This document shows positions 40,963 through 46,976 of a DNA stretch of 46,976 bases, piece by piece. The position numbers were made by a program, and so were the translations under genes. The stretch lies in the NCBI GenBank assembly GCA_050747825.1, contig JBOGJG010000228.1, forward strand, positions 1-46,976, in the 5' to 3' direction. Under the pieces are notes generated by a model, which saw nothing but the letters and a program-made list of their open reading frames with translations, was not told where the DNA came from and did no database searches. The stretch is from JBOGJG01 sp050747825 (GTDB lineage Bacteria > Acidobacteriota > UBA6911 > RPQK01 > JBOGJG01). Within the stretch, counting starts at the first letter, position 1. Every line of letters starts with the position of its first letter.

Positions 40963-43140
40963 TTACTGGAGCGTGAAAAAGGTGTGTTCCTTGACGGCCG
41001 TCTGGCCCTGCTGGGCGAGGACGCGAACTTCGTAGCGCCCGGGATCGAAATCGGAAAGAGGTATTGTGGCCATATAAGGAATCTCTCCCGAGTCACCCTG
41101 CGGCGACGGAAGCTCCGGTCGGGCCTGTCCCACCACTTGCCCATCCTGAAGAAACTGAATGACCACGACGGGATCGTCGGCGATCTGTCTGGAAGGATAA
41201 ACCACCAGGTAAATGGATACGGCGGTTTCGGTGTTCTTCTGCAGAGGAACGTCCAGGTTAGGAAGGATCTTCAGGTTTCCGAAATGAAGCGGATTGTGCT
41301 GCGCCTGATCCTCTTGCGCAAGAGGATCCGCGCGAAGAACGACCAAGACACTGCTCAGAGCGACCCCATTCGGTTCAGGACGGACGTAAAGAAGCGATCG
41401 CTGGGCGCTGGACATGCCGGTTTCATGGTCATAAGCAACCGTCTCCAGCCTGTAGCGTCCCGGCTGTAAATGAAAGTTCCTGATAAAGAACAAGTTCCCC
41501 TGCTTCAACTCCTCCACACGCTCCAGGGGGCCCGACAACGGGTAGTCCTCACTGAATCTTTGTATCACTTCCCCGTCGGAGTCTTTCACCAGAGCCATGA
41601 CCGAGAAGCGAGCACTGTAGCTCTGGCTATCCTCACCAGGTTTGAAGGTGAAGTCCTGGAGAGGCACCTCCATGATGAGAGTATGATGGACACCTCCATT
41701 ACCGTCGTCGAAACGAAGTGCTCTGGCCCTGTACTGAAAATCCCGAGGAAGCTGAGGATGAGTCAGCGCTGCCAGCATCGGCACCTCATAGGGCAAAATC
41801 GGTCGCTGATCGATCTGAGGGACGTCAAAATAGCCACTGCGGGTTTGGACCGTGACGTCGGGCCTGGAGACTTTCACTTCGATAGCATGAAAGCTGCCGT
41901 CGCCGCGAACGCTGGCCGGGATATAGCCGATCTCATAATAGCTGTGGATATCTTCGCTCAGCCTCTCGATCCCTGGCCTGAAATCATTGGTATTCGCCAG
42001 CAGAAAGCCTCCCGTGCTGCGGGCCAGATCCGCAAGTGTCTCCTGAGTATTCATCCGGATACTGGCCTCGGCGTGCTCGACGGCCATGACTTCTGCTCGG
42101 GTGACGGCGCGCCCTCCGCCGGAAGAAACCTGGCTGCGGCTGGCGCCGGCCGCCTGGCGGAGCATGTCTCTTGCGCCTCCCGACAGGTTCTGAGATGTGA
42201 GTCCCCGGGCATCAATGGAATAAAAGCTGAGATTGGCACGGTTAGCTTCGCTGATGGTGGTCCGCAGTAGATCGACCTGGTTGGGAGGTACGTGAAGGCC
42301 GGTGGAAAAATAGAGAACGGTCTTACGGCCGGCCAGGCGCTGCTGCTCTCGAATAATGGAAAGGAGCGCGTGCAGTGAGGTGATCCCCTGCTGCTCCCGA
42401 GCCAGTGACTGCGACATGCGAAGCATGTTGAGCGTCATCTGGGCCATCGTGGCCTCTGCAAAAGACATTCCCATGTCGCCGGAGGGTAGACTGCCCTGCC
42501 CAACCTGAGCGGCAGCCGACTCTCCTGCGGCCGTGGCCCCGCTCATGGTCTCGAGTTCCTGCTGAATTTCCGCCGAGTGCTCGGCAAACTGGCCATAGGC
42601 TCCCGACGTCGCCTGCTCGATGGCCTCCTCCAACTCGTCACGATCGCTGGTAAATGGCTGAAGGACCGAGAGCCTGAGATTGACCACGAATATCGCCACA
42701 TAAGTATTTGTACCCAGTCCGAGATCCAGAAAGTCCTTTGCCGTCTGTTGGGCAAGCTGCCGCTCCTCGAGCCCCAGCCGCTCAAAAACCATCGTTACCA
42801 GGTTGATGTGGCGGAAAGGGTCCGGCTGGCCTGGCTGGGCCAATTGAGGCGACACTTCAACCCTGCCACCCTGATCGGAAACCGTGACGATCACGTTCGA
42901 GCCCCCAACGACAGAACGAAAGGTGCGGATCTCCTGCTGGACACCATTTTCGAAGATCTTTATTTCGTCGGCCCTGAGATCGGAAATCGGCCGACCCTTC
43001 TTGTCGCGAACGACCACATCGAGCACAACTGCCTCACTGGCAGCTCGGAACGTGGTTTCTGCGTCTTGCTGGGCCACAGCCCCCGACCATGTCCAAGTGA
43101 ACAGGAGTAAGAGAAGAACGGCAAGCCTCTGGTAAGTCAT
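40963..43140 (-). CDS. VWFA-related secreted protein, paralogue 3
   Basis: This 725-residue protein starts at an ATG with AAGG directly before it. It has a signal peptide (LAVLLLLLFTWTWSGAVA) and the same three-part layout as the other two paralogues: small domain (VVLDVVVRDKKGRPISDL), VWFA-like region from about residue 120 (NLVTMVFERLGLEERQLAQQ, LAGRKTVLYFSTGLHVPP) and C-terminal beta domain (FSEDYPLSGPLERVEELKQG, YEVRVLAQQGQTAVKEHTFF). The first metal-site aspartate is replaced (VFERL). It probably shares a transcript with the amidase downstream and is divergent from the gene at 43246. Confidence 0.87.
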   Translation of the reverse strand: MTYQRLAVLLLLLFTWTWSGAVAQQDAETTFRAASEAVVLDVVVRDKKGRPISDLRADEIKIFENGVQQEIRTFRSVVGGSNVIVTVSDQGGRVEVSPQLAQPGQPDPFRHINLVTMVFERLGLEERQLAQQTAKDFLDLGLGTNTYVAIFVVNLRLSVLQPFTSDRDELEEAIEQATSGAYGQFAEHSAEIQQELETMSGATAAGESAAAQVGQGSLPSGDMGMSFAEATMAQMTLNMLRMSQSLAREQQGITSLHALLSIIREQQRLAGRKTVLYFSTGLHVPPNQVDLLRTTISEANRANLSFYSIDARGLTSQNLSGGARDMLRQAAGASRSQVSSGGGRAVTRAEVMAVEHAEASIRMNTQETLADLARSTGGFLLANTNDFRPGIERLSEDIHSYYEIGYIPASVRGDGSFHAIEVKVSRPDVTVQTRSGYFDVPQIDQRPILPYEVPMLAALTHPQLPRDFQYRARALRFDDGNGGVHHTLIMEVPLQDFTFKPGEDSQSYSARFSVMALVKDSDGEVIQRFSEDYPLSGPLERVEELKQGNLFFIRNFHLQPGRYRLETVAYDHETGMSSAQRSLLYVRPEPNGVALSSVLVVLRADPLAQEDQAQHNPLHFGNLKILPNLDVPLQKNTETAVSIYLVVYPSRQIADDPVVVIQFLQDGQVVGQARPELPSPQGDSGEIPYMATIPLSDFDPGRYEVRVLAQQGQTAVKEHTFFTLQ

Positions 43141-43245
43141 CCTTGCCCTGAATTGTGCCCCGCTCTCTTCATCCGGTCAAGCGTTTAAACTTGCCATTCT
43201 TTTAGTTCTTGTCCCATAGTGGGGATTCCAAGAAACTAAGAAACC

Positions 43246-44331
43246 ATGAAACTCCACGAACTGGACACGCCGGCCCTGACCATTGATCTGGATGTGATGC
43301 ACAGGAATCTCGATCGGATGGGCGAGTATTGCCGGTCGCATCATCTCGAGCTGCGGCCTCACACCAAGACTCACAAGATTCCAGAATTGGCGCGCCAGCA
43401 GCTTCAATCAGGCGCCACTGGCCTCACGGTGGCCAAAATTGGTGAAGCTGAAGTGATGAGCCAGGATGGACTGGACGATCTGCTTCTGGCTTATCCACCT
43501 TTCGGCGAGACCAAGGCGCGCCGCCTGCATGAAGTTCTCGAACGATCCAGATTAGCGGTTTCGCTGGACTCGGAGGATTCGGCCGAGTGGACGTCACGGG
43601 CAGCCAACGGAAAGACAATCGATGTTCTGGTGGAGCTCGATCTGGGAATGAGGCGCTGCGGCGTCAGTCCGGGAGGCGAGGCGGTGGAGTTGGCCCGGCG
43701 CATTGAAGTCAAACCGGGTCTGCGTTTTGCCGGCATTATGTTCTATCCGGGACACCTTCATCCGGCCGGTAATGGAGACGATAGGGCGCTGGAACAGCTA
43801 AACTCGACACTTCAACAGCAACTGGAGCTGTTCAGACAGGAAAAGATTCCGGTGCAGCGGGTCAGCGGCGGCAGCACTCCCTCTGCCTTTTATTCGCATT
43901 GCATTCAGGGACTGACGGAGATTCGTCCCGGGACATACATCTTCAATGACCGGAATACGATTGAATGGAAAGCCTGCACCGAGGAAGACTGCGCGGCTTC
44001 TATTCTGGCCAGGGTGGTGAGCACGGCGGTACCGGGCCAGGCCATTATCGACGCCGGCTCCAAGACCTTTACCAGCGACCTGCTGAGGGGGCAGCCCGGG
44101 CAGGGTTTCGGATTGATCAAAGACCATCCGGACATTGAATTCTTTGCCCTGAACGAGGAACACGGCTATTTGCGGCTTCCTGCGGGCCAAGAGCTGGCGT
44201 TGGGCCAGTTTCTGCAGATCATCCCCAACCACATCTGCGTCGCGGTTAACATGCACGAGCAGGTGTACGGCTATCGCGGCTCCGAGGTGCTGCACGAGTG
44301 GCCCGTCAAAGCCCGAGGGAAGATCCGCTGA
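43246..44331 (+). CDS. D-threonine aldolase / D-serine dehydratase family PLP enzyme
   Basis: This 361-residue fold-type III PLP enzyme opens with LDTPALTIDLDVMHRNLDRM and RPHTKTHK (residues 38-44; Lys41 probably binds PLP), followed by a TIM barrel and a C-terminal beta domain. The metal pair near the end is H329-x-C331 (NHIC). As known for the family, His-Cys is described for eukaryotic D-serine dehydratase, while D-threonine aldolases use His-Asp, so a D-amino-acid dehydratase is a fair alternative. It acts in the cytoplasm. The ATG is preceded by a ccaagaaactaagaaacc repeat. It stands alone upstream of tRNA-Ile. Confidence 0.88.
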   Translation: MKLHELDTPALTIDLDVMHRNLDRMGEYCRSHHLELRPHTKTHKIPELARQQLQSGATGLTVAKIGEAEVMSQDGLDDLLLAYPPFGETKARRLHEVLERSRLAVSLDSEDSAEWTSRAANGKTIDVLVELDLGMRRCGVSPGGEAVELARRIEVKPGLRFAGIMFYPGHLHPAGNGDDRALEQLNSTLQQQLELFRQEKIPVQRVSGGSTPSAFYSHCIQGLTEIRPGTYIFNDRNTIEWKACTEEDCAASILARVVSTAVPGQAIIDAGSKTFTSDLLRGQPGQGFGLIKDHPDIEFFALNEEHGYLRLPAGQELALGQFLQIIPNHICVAVNMHEQVYGYRGSEVLHEWPVKARGKIR

Positions 44332-44357
44332 TCCTTTCTTTAGCGGTCCGATTACGC

Positions 44358-44363
44358 TATACT
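44358..44363 (+). promoter_or_regulatory. Likely -10 element of tRNA-Ile
   Basis: TATACT lies 16 bp before the mature tRNA 5' end, followed by a T-rich tract. The -35 hexamer is weak (around TTTCTT, 44335-44340). Confidence 0.5.
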
Positions 44364-44379
44364 TTTTTTTCCTCGAACC

Positions 44380-44456
<77 letters not shown>

Positions 44457-44676
44457 AAAAACTTCGCAACTCGACCTCATTTGGTGTATCCTACACTTGT
44501 CTTCTCTCTTTGATCAGCGTTTGATTGAGCCCATACGGTAGGAGAATAGCAGCGACGGTTGGGAGAGTGAGAGAGGCAAGAAAAAATTAGAAGGCCGCTC
44601 GTTAGAGCATTAGAAGAGACTTCGCTGCGAATTCACCTGAGCCCCGCTAGTTACAGCCTTCCAGAAAGGGAAAATC

Positions 44677-45003
44677 ATGACTAAGAAACTCTTTGTTGGC
44701 AATCTGTCATTCCAGACTTCAAGCGGAGATCTGGAGCAGCTTTTCACCGAAGCCGGCACAGTTGAATCGGCCACGGTCCTTACCGACCGCACCACCGGCC
44801 GTTCCCGCGGATTCGGCTTCGTCGAAATGGCTTCGCAAGAAGAGGCAGAAAAAGCCATCGAACAGTTCAACGGTAAAGAAGTAGATGGCCGTGCGCTGAA
44901 TGTGAATCTGGCAAAGCCCCGCGAAGACCGCGGAGGCAGCGGCGGACCCAGCCGTGGCGGACATCGCGAGAACCGTGGTGGCTTTCGAGATAAGCGCTGG
45001 TAA
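44677..45003 (+). CDS. RRM-type RNA-binding protein
   Basis: This 108-residue protein has a single RNA-recognition motif: RNP2 is LFVGNL (residues 5-10) and RNP1 is RGFGFVEM (about 44-51). A Gly/Arg-rich tail (RGGSGGPSRGGHRENRGG) follows. Such small glycine-rich proteins bind single-stranded RNA and are often cold- or stress-induced in bacteria. The ATG follows AAAGGGAAAA. The 220 bp between the tRNA and the ATG suggest a long 5' leader that could be regulatory. A strong hairpin lies just downstream. Confidence 0.95.
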   Translation: MTKKLFVGNLSFQTSSGDLEQLFTEAGTVESATVLTDRTTGRSRGFGFVEMASQEEAEKAIEQFNGKEVDGRALNVNLAKPREDRGGSGGPSRGGHRENRGGFRDKRW

Positions 45004-45022
45004 ATGACTACCGGTGAACCTC

Positions 45023-45063
45023 GAGTCGGAGACCGGCAGCGTCCTGCCGCCGGTCTCCGGCTC
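45023..45063 (+). terminator. Hairpin terminator of the RRM gene
   Basis: A 15-bp stem (GAGTCGGAGACCGGC, 45023-45037, with GCCGGTCTCCGGCTC, 45049-45063; one G-T pair) and an 11-base loop, starting 20 bp after the stop codon. Only a short T-rich stretch (tgcaattt) follows. Confidence 0.75.
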
Positions 45064-45181
45064 TGCAATTTATAATCCAATTTACTACCGTAATGACCAT
45101 CGCCAAAGGCAGTGGCTGTACCGCGTGCCGCTGCTGATACTGAGCACTGACCGGCCGCTCTCTTAGTCCTGAGGCCTATCA

Positions 45182-45218
45182 GAGCCGCGACTGTAAAGGA
45201 GCGGCCTTTAGATATAAT
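45182..45218 (+). promoter_or_regulatory. tyrS promoter: repeat copy plus TATAAT
   Basis: A consensus -10, TATAAT, is at 45213-45218. A copy of the gagccgcgaccg motif family (45182-45204) occupies the place of the -35 region. Transcription would start around 45225, three bases before the first ATG (45228). The tyrS message would then be leaderless, or start translation at a second ATG at 45243. Confidence 0.55.
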
Positions 45219-45227
45219 GGCCTGGCT

Positions 45228-46457
45228 ATGGCTTACAGCGGGATGAGTATAGATGAACAGATCGCTTACTTGCTGAAGGGAGCGGCGGAAGTCATCAATG
45301 AGGAGGAACTGCGCCGCAAGTTGGAGAAGTCGCGGAAGACGGGCAAGCCTCTGACTGTCAAGGTTGGCTTTGATCCGACCGCGCCGGACCTACATCTGGG
45401 CCACGCCGTGCTGCTGCGTAAGATGAAGCATTTCCAGGACCTGGGCCACAGGGTTATCTTTCTCATCGGCGACTTCACCGGGATGATCGGCGACCCCACC
45501 GGGCGCAACAAAACCCGTGCTCCACTCACTCGGGAGGAAATCAGCTCCAATGCCGAGACTTATAAAAGCCAGGTCTTCAAGATCCTGGACCCGGAAAAAA
45601 CTGTTGTCGATTTCAACAGCCGCTGGCTCGGTTCGCTTGGCTCCGAGGATTGGGTCCGCCTGTGCGCCAGATACACGGTGGCCCGCATGCTGGAGCGGGA
45701 TGATTTCTCAAAGCGCATGGCCGCCAATCAACCGATTTCGATCCACGAGCTGCTCTATCCGCTGGCGCAGGCCTATGACAGTGTGGCGCTGCAGGCAGAC
45801 TTTGAACTGGGCGGCACGGACCAGAAATTCAATCTGCTGGTGGGACGTGATATTCAGCGTGAGTTCGGGCTGGAGCCACAGGTGCTGCTGACCACGCCTC
45901 TCCTGGAAGGACTGGATGGAGTCGAAAAAATGAGCAAGTCCCTGGGTAACTATGTCGGAATTACCGAAGCACCTCAGGAAATCTACGGTAAGATCATGTC
46001 CATCAGCGATGATCTGATGCGCCGCTACTACGAATTGCTCACGGACCTGAGTTACGAGGCGATTAAAGACCTTCAGGAGCAGGTTCGCGGGGAGCGGCGC
46101 CATCCCATGGAAGTGAAGTCTGAACTGGCCTTCAGGATCGTGAGCGATTTTCACTCGGAAGGGGCGGCCCGGGAGGCGCAAGCCCACTTCCAGCGCGTGT
46201 TCCAGAAACGCGAAGACCCGGAAGACATGCCCGAATTTAGGATCGGCAGCCGGGGCGCTTCCCTGGCGCTGGCCGATGTGATCTTCCAATTGGACTTTGC
46301 GCCCTCGAAATCGGAAGCACGACGGCTGATTCGTCAGGGGGGCGTGTCCATTGACGGAAACAAGGTGGGGAACCCGGGCATGGCTCTCCGGCCGGATCAG
46401 CCAGATTTTGTGCTGCGCGTTGGAAAAAGGAAATTCGGACGGATCAGGATGATTTAG
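45228..46457 (+). CDS. tyrS: Tyrosyl-tRNA synthetase
   Basis: This class I synthetase (409 residues) charges tRNA-Tyr. HIGH is HLGH at 56-59 (FDPTAPDLHLGHAVLL), the KMSKS loop is at 234-238 (GVEKMSKSLGNYVG), and LGGTDQKFNLLVGRD precedes it. A C-terminal S4 RNA-binding domain starts near 345 (LASADVIFQL-like LALADVIFQLDFAPSKSEARRLI). This is the longer TyrZ-like type. Two starts are possible, 45228 and an ATG at 45243 (MSIDEQ), the latter matching more usual N-termini. Confidence 0.96.
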   Translation: MAYSGMSIDEQIAYLLKGAAEVINEEELRRKLEKSRKTGKPLTVKVGFDPTAPDLHLGHAVLLRKMKHFQDLGHRVIFLIGDFTGMIGDPTGRNKTRAPLTREEISSNAETYKSQVFKILDPEKTVVDFNSRWLGSLGSEDWVRLCARYTVARMLERDDFSKRMAANQPISIHELLYPLAQAYDSVALQADFELGGTDQKFNLLVGRDIQREFGLEPQVLLTTPLLEGLDGVEKMSKSLGNYVGITEAPQEIYGKIMSISDDLMRRYYELLTDLSYEAIKDLQEQVRGERRHPMEVKSELAFRIVSDFHSEGAAREAQAHFQRVFQKREDPEDMPEFRIGSRGASLALADVIFQLDFAPSKSEARRLIRQGGVSIDGNKVGNPGMALRPDQPDFVLRVGKRKFGRIRMI

Positions 46458-46514
46458 TGCTGCGATTCCGAAATAACATGACAATCGCCGACGGGAATGG
46501 TCAACCTATTTCGG

Positions 46515-46815
46515 AGCTGACCACTGACCGCTGACCCCTGACCGGCTGACCGCTGACCGCGAGCGAAGCGAGCTTGCCACCCGCCACCCGCCACCGCGAG
46601 CGAAGCGAGCTGACCACTGACCGCTGACCGCTGACCGCTGACCGCGAGCGAAGCGAGCTTGCCACCCGCCACCTGCCACCCGCCACCGCGAGCGAAGCGA
46701 GCTGACCACTGACCGCGAGCGAAGCGAGCTTGCCACCCGCCACCTGCCACCCGCCACCGCGAGCGAAGCGAGCTGACCGCTGACCGCTGACCACTGACCG
46801 CTGACCGCTGACCGG
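46515..46815. repeat. Composite array of three short repeat families
   Basis: Six exact copies of gcgagcgaagcgagc lie at 46559, 46596, 46644, 46688, 46715 and 46759. Between them alternate blocks of ccacccgccacc type and blocks of ctgaccgctgacc type. Open frames across it on the minus strand are simple translations of the repeats, not genes. The two block types are the same families found singly in slt, after amgK-like and before mqnA. Confidence 0.95.
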
Positions 46816-46976
46816 GTTTGAGGACGGATCCGACTTTCCCGTAAACGATCTAGTATTACTATGTTAAGTAGTATCGTCCACAATGTCACCGAACTTGGTT
46901 CCGCAGCAGTAGCAGAAGCCGACGAATCTCAGCAAGAACGGGCGGATCGCGTGGAGCGTCCGTTCCCACGTGAGCC
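46816..46976. other. Right edge without a supported gene
   Basis: No gene recognised. A short minus-strand frame entering from the edge (ending GTKFGDIVDD) could be the end of an unseen gene but is too short to judge. Confidence 0.3.

Noticed and set aside
46515..46815. Possible CRISPR array because of regularly recurring 15-bp units
   Set aside because: The sequences between units are themselves repeats, spacing varies from 27 to 48 bp, and no cas gene is nearby.
46454..46889. Three overlapping minus-strand frames of about 100-130 codons at the right end
   Set aside because: They are direct translations of the repeat array in three frames, with no promoter or ribosome site.

Overview
The window looks like a chromosomal contig from an Acidobacteriota-type bacterium, or a close relative. 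It is GC-rich and carries a TonB-dependent receptor with an N-terminal carboxypeptidase-regulatory-like domain, a GWxTD protein, three CRTAC1 (FG-GAP plus ASPIC/UnbV) proteins, three VWFA-related secreted proteins, TPR proteins and the futalosine-route enzyme MqnA. The assignment rests on gene content, not on an rRNA.

Layout. 1-3189: a GxxExxY protein, a MNT nucleotidyltransferase with an apparently internally deleted HEPN partner, a Tat-exported Gfo/Idh/MocA protein and a FmdB zinc ribbon. 3228-5185: a membrane flippase-like protein and a sugar-nucleotide epimerase. 5160-14213: a minus-strand run of beta-propeller, FolD, lytic transglycosylase, AsnS, AmgK-like kinase, MurU-like nucleotidyltransferase, CYTH protein and MqnA. 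14319-17751: DprA and TopA on the plus strand. 17780-18059: a MITE-like inverted element. 18156-21551: the TonB-dependent receptor. 21552-23683: a degraded islet with a split duplicate of the receptor's 5' region, an IS4-type transposase remnant, a frameshifted GTPase, a frameshifted WecA/MraY-type fragment and one intact AbrB-PIN toxin-antitoxin pair. 23684-43140: an island of exported proteins (GWxTD, 2 TPR, 3 CRTAC1, 3 VWFA-like, sulfatase-like, amidase). 43246-46457: a D-threonine aldolase/D-serine dehydratase family enzyme, tRNA-Ile(GAT), an RRM protein and TyrS. 46515-46815: a composite repeat array.

Working together. The lytic transglycosylase, AmgK-like kinase and MurU-like uridylyltransferase fit a cell-wall turnover and recycling role. 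The 18-43 kb island is mostly secreted or surface proteins and may act as one envelope system; this is inferred from co-location only.

The strongest unexplained signal is a set of short repeat families scattered through the window. They lie at gene ends, where they supply or abut the stop codons of about a dozen genes, just before some start codons, and in frame inside conserved proteins: four different families in the lytic transglycosylase, one in the MurU-like enzyme and one in DprA. Several meet again in the array at 46.5 kb.
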